A DNA stretch of 64,000 bases from Rufibacter ruber. Its GTDB lineage: Bacteria > Bacteroidota > Bacteroidia > Cytophagales > Hymenobacteraceae. The notes under the pieces were generated by a model. That model did no database searches. It saw nothing but the letters and a program-made list of their open reading frames with translations, and was not told the origin of the DNA. Of the stretch, positions 15,578 to 25,000 are shown in pieces. The stretch is from assembly GCF_001647275.1 (NCBI RefSeq), contig NZ_LRMM01000024.1, positions 1 to 64,000 on the forward strand. Direction: 5' to 3'. Numbering within the stretch: the stretch's first letter is position 1; every line of letters starts with the position of its first letter. Made by a program: the position numbers and the translations under genes.

Positions 15578-16741
15578 CTACCCCACAAACTTTATCAAGC
15601 ACCCAAAAGACAGCTTGTGCACCTGCTGGGCGGTCTTGGGGTTCAGGAGCAGGATCTTGCCCTGGGCTTTCAGCTGTTCCATGGCCGTGAAGTAGTTGGC
15701 TTTGCAGTAGTTCGTCTCCACGTTGTGCTTTTCGTAGATCTTCTCCAGGCTCAGGCGGTTCAGCCGGGCGGCCTGCTGCGGCAGTTCCTGCACCAGTTTG
15801 TGCAGGGAGAACGGCAGGTACCGGGCGTACTCCGGCACCAACAGCCGCACCGGCTTTACCCCGGCGGCCATCATGGGCACCCCGTCCTCCTGATATTCAC
15901 TGTAGTCTAACAGAATCTCTTTGAGCCGGGTACAGAGCGCTTCACTTACAGAGGCGAACAGCAGGTACTGGTACGGCTGTTCTTTTCCCGGCAAGCCGAA
16001 GGCAAAGGTGACGGTTCTGTACCCTTTTTCCCGCAGGCCCAGTTCCAGGCTTTTCAGCAGAAACTCCTCCCGTTTTTTGCTCTGGCTTCTCCGTTCAAAG
16101 AAAGGCGCAATGGCCGCCGCCTGTGAGCCGAAGAGCTGCTGCACCGGGCCTGATTTGTCTAGACTTTTGGCTGCTGCTTTCAATTTACCCGCCTCAAACA
16201 ACAGGAACAGGTCTGCGGCGCTGTTCCCCAGTGCCTGCGCCAGCACCTCCTGTGAGAATTTGTACCCAAACGGGTCCAGCGCCAGCAGTGCCGGAATCTC
16301 AGAGTGCATTCGCTCCTTGAACGGCAGCTGATTTTCAGGCCCGTTCACAAACCCGGGGGCGTTGCCTAGTTCCGCGTAAAACGGAAGCGCCGGCACCGTC
16401 TGCTCCACCGCGGCCAGGGCTGTTTTATTGGCATCGGCGAAAAAAGTATGGAAAGCTGCGTTCAGGTTCAGCCGAGCCCCGGAATTGGCAAAGATGCTTT
16501 TCAGTACTTTAGCAGGGGCAGTGGTGGCAGGTTGCACTTCCTCCCCCAGCGGAATCCCCGCATTCAGATCCGCAAAGAGTAAGGCAGGCGCTGGGGAGTC
16601 TTTCTGGGCGGCCAGCTTCCCTTCTCCCCAAACGGGTAAGAACTTAGGCAACAGCTCCCCCTTGGTTTCAGAAGGGCTTCTCTTCTGCTGAAAGAAATTA
16701 TTTGGCTCAGTACCTGTCACTACTTCTTCTCCGGCTATCAC
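15578..16741 (-). CDS. TcmP-like (three-Cys-motif partner) protein
   Basis: 387 aa. The N-terminal pattern FFQQKRSPSETKGELLPKFLPVW (located at about residues 15-37), followed by LLFADLNAGIPLGEE, a central LALDPFGYKF (about residue 160) and a late YQYLLFASVSEAL, follows the layout of the three-Cys-motif partner family TcmP, whose members resemble DNA/RNA methyltransferases but have no established function. TcmP genes usually sit beside a Gp37/Gp68-type three-Cys-motif gene; none is adjacent here. The AGPG of typical members is replaced by NAGIP, so cofactor binding may be lost. Assignment rests on pattern recognition. Confidence 0.55.
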   Translation of the reverse strand: MIAGEEVVTGTEPNNFFQQKRSPSETKGELLPKFLPVWGEGKLAAQKDSPAPALLFADLNAGIPLGEEVQPATTAPAKVLKSIFANSGARLNLNAAFHTFFADANKTALAAVEQTVPALPFYAELGNAPGFVNGPENQLPFKERMHSEIPALLALDPFGYKFSQEVLAQALGNSAADLFLLFEAGKLKAAAKSLDKSGPVQQLFGSQAAAIAPFFERRSQSKKREEFLLKSLELGLREKGYRTVTFAFGLPGKEQPYQYLLFASVSEALCTRLKEILLDYSEYQEDGVPMMAAGVKPVRLLVPEYARYLPFSLHKLVQELPQQAARLNRLSLEKIYEKHNVETNYCKANYFTAMEQLKAQGKILLLNPKTAQQVHKLSFGCLIKFVG

Positions 16742-16809
16742 TTTTGCTCTATCCGCCTGTCAGGCATGTTTCCCCAACAGGAACTCTGAAACGGAATACA
16801 AAGGTACTT

Positions 16810-16852
16810 GGCTGTTTTTTGGTCTAGTTTTTCTGAAACAGCAAAACAGCAG
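16810..16852. repeat. CTGTTTT palindromic element (degenerate)
   Basis: GGCTGTTTTTTGGTCTAGTTTTTC and AAACAGCAAAACAGC keep the arms, but the inner stem is broken. It lies between the TcmP-like and Rrf2 genes. Confidence 0.6.
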
Positions 16853-16901
16853 GAGAATATGGGCGGGAAGAAGTTGGCTGAACACAATGCAACAACAGAA
16901 C

Positions 16902-17351
16902 CTATTTCAACGGCTCCTGCTCATTGGTGATAAAGAACATGCCCGTGTTAATGCCGTCTACCAGGGTTTGAATGGTTTTAGCGTTAAACGTCTTGAGCAG
17001 CTGCTCCCGGTACAGTTTGATATCATTGTGCAACGGACACGGGTGGGTATCTGAGCAATGCTTCATGCCCATGCCGCATTTTTTGAAAGCCTCCAGCCCG
17101 TCAATGGTGCGCACCACCTCCAGTATGCTAATATCGGCCGCCGGCCGATGCAGGTAAAAGCCGCCGCCTGGGCCTTTCATAGAAGCGATCACTCCCTTGC
17201 GCACCAGGTCCTGCAGAATCTTGCCAATGAAATGGGTTGGCAGATCCAGTTCCTTTCCAATCTCTTTAATGCCGGACCGGTGACCATTGGCGTCATTCAG
17301 GGCAATGTAGACGATCGCCCGCAGGGCATATTCTGTGGTTTTTGATAGCAT
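16902..17351 (-). CDS. Rrf2-family regulator (NsrR-like)
   Basis: 149-aa winged-helix regulator: MLSKTTEYALRAIVYIAL begins the Rrf2 HTH, and the Fe-S ligand region reads CGMGMKHCSDTHPC (about residues 92-105), three Cys spaced 6 and 5 residues apart, close to the Cys set that holds the NO-sensitive cluster in NsrR. It should therefore sense NO or iron-sulfur status. It is the last gene of a minus-strand operon with a DUF59 protein, a heme-copper-oxidase-like membrane protein and a DUF1858-DUF2249 protein, all consistent with nitrosative stress. The exact ligand is inferred. Confidence 0.85.
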   Translation of the reverse strand: MLSKTTEYALRAIVYIALNDANGHRSGIKEIGKELDLPTHFIGKILQDLVRKGVIASMKGPGGGFYLHRPAADISILEVVRTIDGLEAFKKCGMGMKHCSDTHPCPLHNDIKLYREQLLKTFNAKTIQTLVDGINTGMFFITNEQEPLK

Positions 17352-17388
17352 CTGTTTTCTCTTACCTCTCTATACGGCTGCTAAGATA

Positions 17389-17703
17389 TTAGATCTGTTC
17401 CAGTTGACGCCTTCCTTCTTCGGTAATCATTTCAGGAGACCACATGGGCCCCCACACCACTTCCACCTGCACATCATACCGGGGGAATCTTTTCTGCAGG
17501 ATCTGCTGCGTGGCCGTGGTAATGGTAGCCCCCATGGGGCAGCCGCGGGTGGTGAGGGTAAGCTCTATGTACAACCGCTCCTGGGTGAGCTGCACACTGT
17601 AGACAAGGCCAAGGTCAACAATATTCAGCCCTACCTCTGGATCTATGATGTATTTTAAGGTCTCCAGCACTTGCTGGCGAACCTCAGGGGCGGGCGTTTC
17701 CAT
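17389..17703 (-). CDS. DUF59 / MIP18-family iron-sulfur assembly protein
   Basis: 104 aa, the whole length being the MIP18/DUF59 domain (VRQQVLETLKYIIDPEVGLNIVDLGLVY at the N-terminus, with the conserved DPE and G-L-V-Y). TTRGCPMGATI contains the conserved Cys. Members (SufT, PaaD-like) help mature Fe-S proteins. The gene overlaps the upstream membrane-protein gene by 20 bp and precedes the Rrf2 regulator by 37 bp, so it is part of the same operon, where it may help repair NO-damaged clusters. Confidence 0.88.
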   Translation of the reverse strand: METPAPEVRQQVLETLKYIIDPEVGLNIVDLGLVYSVQLTQERLYIELTLTTRGCPMGATITTATQQILQKRFPRYDVQVEVVWGPMWSPEMITEEGRRQLEQI

Positions 17704-18991
17704 AGGGGAAGGGCTTTAGCTCATGCACTTTGTGCAGCAACAGGTGAAACACGTTGGCGGTGAACAGTACCGCCGCCAACGTTAAGGCTATGGCACCGGC
17801 TAAGATGAGTTGGGGCTCCCTTAGCAGCACCCCCGTCACCAGCACCACAAACCCCAGCAGGTAACTTATGTTCTGCCAGCGTAACAGGGAATGGTTGTAG
17901 AGGTCCTTGGGTAATGGCGTCTTATAACGGCCCACCAGATCTTCATAGGCATGCATCCAGACTATGAACGGCAGCGTCTTAAACGTCTGCCCCAGAATTA
18001 AAGCCGTAATGAAACCCAGGAAAACAGTGAGGCCATACACCAGGTACAGGCTGGAAAGCAGCGGCATGGGTAACGCCACACCACTGCCCACCACCAGTGC
18101 CAATAAAAGCGGAAGCACCAGCAAGCCCAGTGCCACAAATGTCTGCTGCATGCCCAGATCCAAATCTGCCCGCTGCCGGGTTTTCTTCGCCTCCCAAAGA
18201 AAAAGTAAAAAGGCGCCCACCCCGCCGCCCACCAGTAATGCATACAAGGGCAGCAACGGTGTGTGCAGAAACAGGTGGTCAATGATAAAGAGCCCCAGCC
18301 CCGCATTAATCAGGTTATAGGACCAGGTCAGTTGTTTGGTGCCCTCTACGTGCGCCAGCAGAAACATGGGAATCAGTTTAGCGCCCACCCCTATAATCAG
18401 AAGCAGAAACCAACCCGCCATGCCAATGTGCGCGTGCAGCTGGAGGTAGTGCACGTGGTCCTGGGGCAGGAACGGCCTGGACAAGTTTACCGACATCAAT
18501 AAACCAATGAATCCGGTGAGCAGCAGCCAGACAGCCGAGGTTACTATAAAATCTGCCTCAATGGTCCACTTAGGGGCTTTTCTGGCGGTTTGTATGAGAT
18601 TGAGGTTGAAAAGCAGGAAAGAGAGAAACAGGCAGCAGGCCGCCAGGTGCATGGGCAGGCCCACCTTGAAAAACCAGAAACTGTACGCCAGCAAAATAGT
18701 ACCCGTGCCCAGAAACGCAAACGTGCAGAGGGCAAGCTTCTCACTGTACAACCTGCCCTCCAGCACCACCGGCAGTAACTGGTAGAGTGCCCCAAAGATA
18801 ACCATGGTGGCCCAGCCCAGTACTGCCACATGGGTCAAGGTTAAGAGTTTAGGGTGGAAATAGTGTCCGCCAAAAGCATCTGTTGAAAGCAGCAGCAACA
18901 GGCAGAGCCCCAGAAAAGAGACAGCTGAAAACGCGTAATGGGGTAATACCACCCATTTACTGGGGGAATTAGAGGCAATTGCGGTGCTCAT
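17684..18991 (-). CDS. heme-copper oxidase subunit I-like membrane protein
   Basis: 435 aa with about 12 hydrophobic segments. His residues occur at equivalent places inside helices: LTLTHVAVLGWATMVIFGALY (about residue 53) and LQLHAHIGMAGWFLLLIIGVGAKLIP (about residue 185), a pattern seen in proteins related to NorB/cytochrome oxidase subunit I and to NnrS. No separate cytochrome c subunit is encoded beside it. It may bind heme/copper and detoxify or sense NO. It lies 4 bp after the DUF1858-DUF2249 gene and overlaps the DUF59 gene. Function is inferred from context. Confidence 0.7.
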   Translation of the reverse strand: MSTAIASNSPSKWVVLPHYAFSAVSFLGLCLLLLLSTDAFGGHYFHPKLLTLTHVAVLGWATMVIFGALYQLLPVVLEGRLYSEKLALCTFAFLGTGTILLAYSFWFFKVGLPMHLAACCLFLSFLLFNLNLIQTARKAPKWTIEADFIVTSAVWLLLTGFIGLLMSVNLSRPFLPQDHVHYLQLHAHIGMAGWFLLLIIGVGAKLIPMFLLAHVEGTKQLTWSYNLINAGLGLFIIDHLFLHTPLLPLYALLVGGGVGAFLLFLWEAKKTRQRADLDLGMQQTFVALGLLVLPLLLALVVGSGVALPMPLLSSLYLVYGLTVFLGFITALILGQTFKTLPFIVWMHAYEDLVGRYKTPLPKDLYNHSLLRWQNISYLLGFVVLVTGVLLREPQLILAGAIALTLAAVLFTANVFHLLLHKVHELKPFPYGNARP

Positions 18992-18995
18992 CTTC

Positions 18996-19823
18996 TTACA
19001 GTTTATAAATCAGCAGATAGGTCTGGTGAGGGCCTGCGTCTTGAATAGATACCTGAAAGCCCCGGCTCTCCAGTTGCGGCAAGAGAAACTGGGGCACCCG
19101 CTTATGGGTCACGTGCAGTGCCTGCCCCGTAGGGAGCCACTCCAGTTCATTCAGAATGGTTACCATAGGCTGCGGCATTTCCAGCTGACGTACATCTACC
19201 CGCTTCATATTGCCTGAGAAACGGGTCAGCACCTGGTTATATTCATCCGTTTCTGGAGTGACCTCTTCAATATTAGCCACTTCTTCCGTTTGGCGCCAGA
19301 AGTAGGTGTATACCAGTTCCGGCTCATTTTCATGGGTGAAGTTCAAAAAACCGCGTTTTTGCAAAATCTGGAGCAGCGGGGTGGGTTCAAAGGTATTGAT
19401 CAGAACCAGGGCCTGCTTCTCATTCAATTGGTCAACGGCTTGCATAATGCGCAGAAAAGGGTCATTGCCCATGGCTATGTCTTCTCGCACGTCTAGGTAG
19501 GTGAAGGCGTTTTGGGGCAGTTTTTTCAAAAACAGCGGAAAAACAGCCCATGCCTGTGGCACCTGCGGGACCGGCCCCTCTTTTTCTTTCTGCACCACAA
19601 ACCCCAGGGGTGCCAGCCTTTCAAAGAAGGTTTCCACCCCACAGCCCCCAAGGCGGGCTGCGTCTGCAATGGTTACCCGGGCTGCCAGAATCTTGCGCAG
19701 AATGGGGTTCCGGAGTTTCTCAAAATGCCGGTTGATGGAAGCAATAGCCTCAATGGCGGCCGGATTGGCTTTGATCAACGCTGAGATCTTTGTATGGGCT
19801 CCTATTTCCATGGGGTAAAACAT
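18996..19823 (-). CDS. DUF1858 + two DUF2249 domain protein
   Basis: 275 aa. Residues about 5-75 (HTKISALIKANPAAIEAI..., GGCGVETFFERL) match DUF1858, and residues about 103-170 (TYLDVREDIAMGNDPFLRIMQAVDQL) and 205-275 (KRVDVRQLEMPQPMVTILNELEWL) are DUF2249 repeats. These domains commonly neighbour hemerythrins and denitrification genes; the biochemical role is unknown. The first ATG has a GAGG site 4 bp upstream and is preferred over a second ATG 12 bp later. Residues AVFPLFLKKLPQNAF are encoded by a palindromic element inserted in the linker between domains. Confidence 0.82.
   Translation of the reverse strand: MFYPMEIGAHTKISALIKANPAAIEAIASINRHFEKLRNPILRKILAARVTIADAARLGGCGVETFFERLAPLGFVVQKEKEGPVPQVPQAWAVFPLFLKKLPQNAFTYLDVREDIAMGNDPFLRIMQAVDQLNEKQALVLINTFEPTPLLQILQKRGFLNFTHENEPELVYTYFWRQTEEVANIEEVTPETDEYNQVLTRFSGNMKRVDVRQLEMPQPMVTILNELEWLPTGQALHVTHKRVPQFLLPQLESRGFQVSIQDAGPHQTYLLIYKL
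19506..19548. repeat. CTGTTTT palindromic element inside a coding gene
   Basis: GGCGTTTTGGGGCAGTTTTTT with AAAAACAGCGGAAAAACAGCC lies wholly within the DUF1858-DUF2249 gene. It is translated in frame as VFPLFLKKLPQNA and falls in the linker between the first two domains. Confidence 0.75.
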
Positions 19824-19930
19824 AATTCCTCACCGGCTCCTAGATGAGCAGATCAGGTACGTTGAAGCTGTTTAGAGTTTTTGAAACTGGCAGGCACAGG
19901 CTACCGGGTAAGGTTGTTCACCAGCCAGTG

Positions 19931-19979
19931 GTTTCTGTTTTCGGTCTGTTTTTCAAGAAACAGCCCGAAAACAGAAACT
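19931..19979. repeat. CTGTTTT palindromic element
   Basis: GTTTCTGTTTTCGGTCTGTTTT with AAACAGCCCGAAAACAGAAAC, between the hemerythrin stop and the DUF2249 gene start. Confidence 0.9.
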
Positions 19980-20067
19980 TGAATCTTTGCCAAATACCTT
20001 TCTACCAAACCTCTAAACAGCATCTTTGGCAAAATGGGGGTACTTCGTTTTTCGCTATTAATCTGCC

Positions 20068-20571
20068 CTAAGCCGCTGTGGTTTTGGTATTCCAGAAGTC
20101 TGGGCTGAAGGCGTCTTCCCGGGGGGCATGGTTGTGGGCCAGGAGCTTTCCCGCCAGTTCCAGTTCCTCTGCGGGTACCAACGTTTGCAGGTAAGGGAAC
20201 AGGTCCCGCTCTTCCCACCTAATGTGATCAGTGAGGTCTCTGTCCAGCACTTTAAAAAGATCTCGGTTAAGGGGGCTGCCTTCCTGAATGAGATCTATGA
20301 GCTTCTGCAGGAGGCGGTGTTCCTCTTCCAGCCGCAGGCGTACTTCGTGGTCCTGGGGCAGCAGGCGGGCCAAAAGCCACTCCTCTTCGGCACAGTGGGG
20401 TTGGAGCAGGTTCTTCCAGAAATACTGCACATACGCCCGCAGCACTCGCAGCTGGGTGCCATTCTTCAGCCCCTGCCTGATCTTCCAGCAGAACAGCAGC
20501 CCGAAGTGGTGTTCACGGCTCAGGGGAATCAGGCTCTTGTCTCTCTTTTGGGGAGTCACGGTGGTTTTCAT
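20068..20571 (-). CDS. hemerythrin-domain protein
   Basis: 167 aa, a four-helix HHE-type hemerythrin that should bind a di-iron centre. Candidate ligands: SREHHFG (about residue 19), QPHCAEEE (about 58), EEEHRLL (about 83), DHIRWEERDLF (about 114) and HNHAPRED (about 143). Such proteins bind O2 or NO or act with DUF2249 partners. It lies 76 bp after ric on the same strand and probably shares its transcript. No membrane segment is present. Confidence 0.87.
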   Translation of the reverse strand: MKTTVTPQKRDKSLIPLSREHHFGLLFCWKIRQGLKNGTQLRVLRAYVQYFWKNLLQPHCAEEEWLLARLLPQDHEVRLRLEEEHRLLQKLIDLIQEGSPLNRDLFKVLDRDLTDHIRWEERDLFPYLQTLVPAEELELAGKLLAHNHAPREDAFSPDFWNTKTTAA

Positions 20572-20647
20572 GACGGTAATGGGCAGCGCCCGGTTTAACT
20601 AGTGGGAAAGCGGGCGGGCAAATCCTGCACCCGCCCCTTTCTCCTTT

Positions 20648-21604
20648 TTATAACACTTCTTTTTCCAGCTCCAGCGCCTTGGGGAACAGGATGTTGTTCT
20701 CCAGGTGAATGTGGCGGTGCAGATCTTTCTCAAACTCCTGTAGTTTGGCAAAGGCCACACGGTAGGTGGCGCAGGCGTCTTCAGGCAGGGTAAAGTCATT
20801 GGTCAGGGTTCTGATGGCCTCCAGTTCCCCCCCGGCCGCCTCATGCTCCATCTCCATCATGTTTATGGGGTTCTGGATAGAGCCAAAGGCCGCAGGTGCC
20901 AGTTTAGCCCCCTTCTGTTTCGCCTCGTTCAGCTGCTTTATGTAGGGGAAGAGCACGCGCTCCTCTTTGGGCATGTGGCTTTCCAGTTCATTGGCCACAT
21001 TTACAAAATGGTTTGCCACCTGCACCAGCTCGGGGTGGCGGCTCCCGTGCACGCGGGCTATCTTATTGGTGTACTCGTACAAAGCTGGGATGGCCTCCCG
21101 CACATATTTGTGGTGGATGTTCACAATGTAATCTGCCAGGAAAGAAGGATCCCAGCTGGCAAAATCGGTCTCGGCCACGGCCGATGTGTCTGGCAGGGCG
21201 CCCAGCTCCCGCTCTAACTGCTCCTGGCTCACGCCTTTCTCCTCACAGGCCTGGGCAACCGACTTCTTGCCGCCGCAGCAAAAGTCAATGCCGTACTTCT
21301 TGAAGACCTGCGCCTTCCTGAAGTCTTTGGCCACCAACTCCCCCACGGTTTCCCCTTCGGCGGGCGCCAATTTGGTAATTTTCACTTCCCACACCTCCGG
21401 GCCCTGCCCCAGGTACTCCCACTTAAAGACGTTGCCCCGCTCGCCCAGCAGCTGGTAATACAGCGGCTTGGGATCATGGTCATTATGAATGATAAAGGCC
21501 TCGCCCCCGCCCAGGCGGTCAAACCGGTCAAAGATGGTGGGGTGTTTCAGGCGAGGCTCAAGGAGGGTGACATTTAAGATGTCTATGGTTTCTGTAGTAA
21601 TCAT
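20648..21604 (-). CDS. ric: iron-sulfur cluster repair di-iron protein (Ric/ScdA/YtfE)
   Basis: 318 aa with three modules: an N-terminal DUF2249 (about residues 5-80; FDRLGGGEAFIIHNDHDPKPLYYQL), the ScdA_N/DUF542 motif VAKDFRKAQVFKKYGIDFCCGGKKSVAQAC (about residue 105) with the family's Cys pair, and a C-terminal hemerythrin domain with HHKYVREAIP, HGSRHPEL, ESHMPKEERVLFPY, MEMEHEAAGG and DLHRHIHLENNILFPK supplying di-iron ligands. It restores clusters damaged by NO or peroxide. The gene is upstream of a hemerythrin and close to the NsrR-like regulator, consistent with a nitrosative-stress regulon. Confidence 0.93.
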   Translation of the reverse strand: MITTETIDILNVTLLEPRLKHPTIFDRFDRLGGGEAFIIHNDHDPKPLYYQLLGERGNVFKWEYLGQGPEVWEVKITKLAPAEGETVGELVAKDFRKAQVFKKYGIDFCCGGKKSVAQACEEKGVSQEQLERELGALPDTSAVAETDFASWDPSFLADYIVNIHHKYVREAIPALYEYTNKIARVHGSRHPELVQVANHFVNVANELESHMPKEERVLFPYIKQLNEAKQKGAKLAPAAFGSIQNPINMMEMEHEAAGGELEAIRTLTNDFTLPEDACATYRVAFAKLQEFEKDLHRHIHLENNILFPKALELEKEVL

Positions 21605-21844
21605 GGCTGCAATAGTTTATGTCTTTCTTCAATCACCGGAGTAAAGGTAAAAGGGCGGAACGGAAAATAAAAGATAAAAGGGTATTTTATTATTTTAAAT
21701 CTGTTTTACCTTTACCCCCACCAGGCAGCCGCGCCCCCTGCTTCTGAACAGGCACCAGCACTGGTCTTCCGCTCTTTTGAAGACAACATAAGTTTACTGC
21801 AACAGAAAGAGGAAAGGAATGACCGAAGTTCTGTGAACACATGA

Positions 21845-21861
21845 TGTTGATCATGTCAACA
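21845..21861. promoter_or_regulatory. candidate CRP/FNR-type operator
   Basis: TGTTGATCATGTCAACA is a palindrome with 6-bp arms TGTTGA/TCAACA and a 5-bp centre, 199 bp before the nrdJ start. The half-site TTGA..TCAA resembles FNR/NnrR sites but the spacing is one base short of the classical 14-bp core. Confidence 0.4.
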
Positions 21862-21923
21862 GCCTTGCCGGTACGCTAGCTTGCCGGGCCTCGCCACCTG
21901 GCTGTCCGTTTCCATGCACGCCT

Positions 21924-21973
21924 GAGTTTCTGTTTTCGCTGTTTTCTGAAAAACAGCCCGAAAAACAGAAACT
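21924..21973. repeat. CTGTTTT palindromic element
   Basis: GAGTTTCTGTTTTCGCTGTTTTC with AAAACAGCCCGAAAAACAGAAAC split in parts: the left arm lacks the GGC spacer, the right arm keeps it. Confidence 0.82.
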
Positions 21974-22059
21974 AGGCGCGGGAAAGGGTGAATTGCCCTG
22001 GTATGGCACAGGTTATTACCGTCAAATCTTCCTCACATATATACTAAGATTATCTACCC

Positions 22060-25000
22060 ATGAAAGAACAACAGCTAAAGCCGCCGGGGCTCTCCTTCTC
22101 CCGCCGTTTCACCCGGGAGGGTCTCTCCCCTTTTGACCAATACGCCTATGAAAAGCGAACCTCAGTGATCAAGACCCCCGGCGGAGACGTGGTGGCTGAA
22201 CTGAACAATGTGGAGGCACCCTCGCAATGGTCTCAGATTGCCACTGATATCCTGGCCCAGAAATACCTGCGGCGGGCGGGGGTGCCGCAGCCAGACGGCA
22301 GCCTGGGAGCGGAGCATTCTGTAAAACAGGTGGTGCACCGGCTGGCCAACTGCTGGCGCGTCTGGGGCAGCCGCTACGGTTATTTCCAGAGTGGGCAAGA
22401 CGCGCAGGTGTTTTATGAGGAGCTGGTGTACATGTTGCTGGGGCAGTATGCCGCGCCCAACTCACCGCAGTGGTTCAACACCGGCCTGTTTGAGTCTTAC
22501 GGCATCACAGAGAAATCTGAGGGACATTTTTATGTTGACCCAGACTCTGGGGAGCTGCGGGAGTCTACCTCCTCTTATGAACGTCCGCAACCACATGCCT
22601 GCTTTATTCTGTCTGCTGAAGACAATCTGACTCTGAAAGGGGGCATCATGGACCTGCTCCTGCAGGAGGCACGGGTTTTTAAATACGGCTCTGGGGTAGG
22701 CACCAACTATTCCAACATCAGGGGCAAAGACGAGCCCCTCTCCGGCGGAGGCACCTCCTCAGGGCTCATGTCTTTTCTGCGGGTGGGCGACCGGGCCGCC
22801 GGGGCCATCAAATCTGGCGGCACCACCCGCGCGCGGCCAAGATGGTGTGCCTGGACCTGGACCATCCTGAGATTCTGGACTTCATCAACTGGAAGAAAGG
22901 GGAGGAGAAGAAAGTGGCAGCCCTTATTGCCGGGGGCTACTCCTCAGACTATGAAGGTGAAGCCTACCAGACGGTTTCGGGGCAGAACAGCAATAACTCA
23001 GTGCGTATTCCCAATGCTTTCTTTGCGGCGCTAGAGCAACAGCAGGATTGGCCCTTAAAAGCCCGCACCACCGGCAAGGTTGTGAAAACGGTGCCCGCCC
23101 AGACACTCTGGCAGCAGCTCAATGAGGCCGCCTGGGCCTGCGCAGACCCGGGTGTGCAGTTTGACACCACCATCAATGACTGGCACACCTGCCCCGCTGA
23201 AGGCCGCATCAACGCCTCCAACCCCTGCTCTGAGTACATGTTCCTGGACAATACCGCCTGTAACCTTGCCTCTTTGAATCTGCTGGCCTTCTACCATCAG
23301 GAGCGGCAGGAGTTTGACACTGACGCTTTTGCCCATGCCTGCCGCCTCTGGACGGTGGTTCTGGAGATTTCTGTGCTCATGGCCCAGTTTCCTTCTGAAG
23401 CCGTGGCACTGCGCTCCTACCAATACCGCACCATTGGGCTGGGCTATGCCAACCTGGGGGCACTGCTTATGGTGCAAGGACTGCCCTATGACAGTAACGC
23501 CGCCCGCGCCCTGGCCGCCGGCATTACCTCGCTCATGACAGGTGCCAGCTACCAGACATCGGCTGAATTGGCGGCGGCAGCAGGTCCTTTCCCTAAATTT
23601 AGCCAGAACCGGGCCAGTATGTTGCGGGTCATCAGAAACCATCAGCACGCAGCCTATAACCTGCCAGACCAGTATGAAGGGTTAAGTACGCAGCCCCTGG
23701 GGCTTGACCAGGACCTGTGCCCGCCTAACGTGCTTGCCGCAGCCAAACATGCGTGGGCAGAAGCGCTCAGGTTAGGCGGTTTGCACGGTTTCCGGAATGC
23801 CCAGGCCACCGTCATTGCCCCCACCGGTACCATTGGTTTGCTCATGGACTGCGACACCACCGGCGTAGAACCTGATTTTGCCCTGGTGAAATACAAGAAG
23901 CTCGCCGGGGGCGGCTATTTCAAGATCATCAACCAGTCACTTCCGCAGGCGCTGGAACGGCTAGGCTACCCCCCTTCCCACATAGAGGCAATAGTAAAAT
24001 ATGCCAAAGGGCACGCCACTTTAACAGGAGCACCGCACGTGCACCCTGAAGCCCTGGTGGCGCTGGGTTTTTTACCCGAAGACATAGAGAGGCTGGAAAC
24101 CGCCCTCCCTACCGCCTATGACCTTGCCTCTCTGTTCAGCACGAACGTTCTGGGGGAGGCTTGTCTAGAGCGTCTGGGGTTTGCCCTGGCCCATTACCAA
24201 AGCACCTCTTTCCAGCTGTACAGGCGTTAGGCCTTTCGGCTGCCCAGCTACAGGAGGCCAACGACTTTATCTGCGGCACTATGACTGTTGAGGGAGCTCC
24301 CTACCTGAAGGAAGAACACTATGCGGTATTTGACTGCGCCAACCGCTGCGGCACCAAAGGTACCCGTTTCATCAAGGCCCAGGGGCACATTCTCATGATG
24401 GCGGCGGTACAGCCGTTCATTTCTGGGGCTATCTCAAAAACCATTAACCTGCCCCATGAAACCACCCCGGAAGAAGTGGCCAGTTGCTACGCCCTCTCCT
24501 GGCAGCTGGGCCTGAAAGCCTGTTCCCTCTACCGTGACGGCAGCAAACTTTCTCAGCCACTCACTTCTAAAACCACCGCAACCGCCCCTGCAACAGACAC
24601 TGCCCGGGAACCGGAGCAGCAGGAGTTGCTCTACAGCAGCGAACAGGTGCTTAAAGCCGCACAGGCCATTCTGGCCGAATCACCCAATGATTCTTTCAGG
24701 CAGCAGCTGTCACACATGGTAGAGCGCCGTAAACTGCCAGACAAGCGCAACGGGTTCACCCAAAAAGCAAAGATTGACGGCCATACCGTGTACATCAGGA
24801 CCGGGGAATATGCAGACGGCAGTCTGGGAGAAGTCTTCATTGACATGTACAAAGAAGGGGCTTCCTTTAGGTCTATTCTGAACTGTTTTGCCATTTCTGT
24901 CTCCCTGGGATTACAATACGGGGTGCCGTTGGAGGAATTTGTAAACCGCTTTACGTTTACCCGATTTGAGCCCGCAGGCAGGGTAGAGCACCCCAACATC

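Larger units (their letters stand above)
21605..22059. other. 455-bp divergent region between ric and nrdJ
   Basis: AT-rich stretch next to ric (21650-21710), the palindrome TGTTGATCATGTCAACA (21845-21861) and a CTGTTTT element. No gene and no recognisable cobalamin riboswitch were seen. Confidence 0.65.

Noticed and set aside
15578-16741. Phage or defence island around the TcmP-like gene
   Set aside because: Neighbouring genes are ordinary metabolic and regulatory genes; no integrase, tRNA attachment site or nuclease was seen nearby.
21605-22059. Cobalamin riboswitch before nrdJ
   Set aside because: I looked for the conserved B12-box and core elements and did not see them, so no riboswitch is called.
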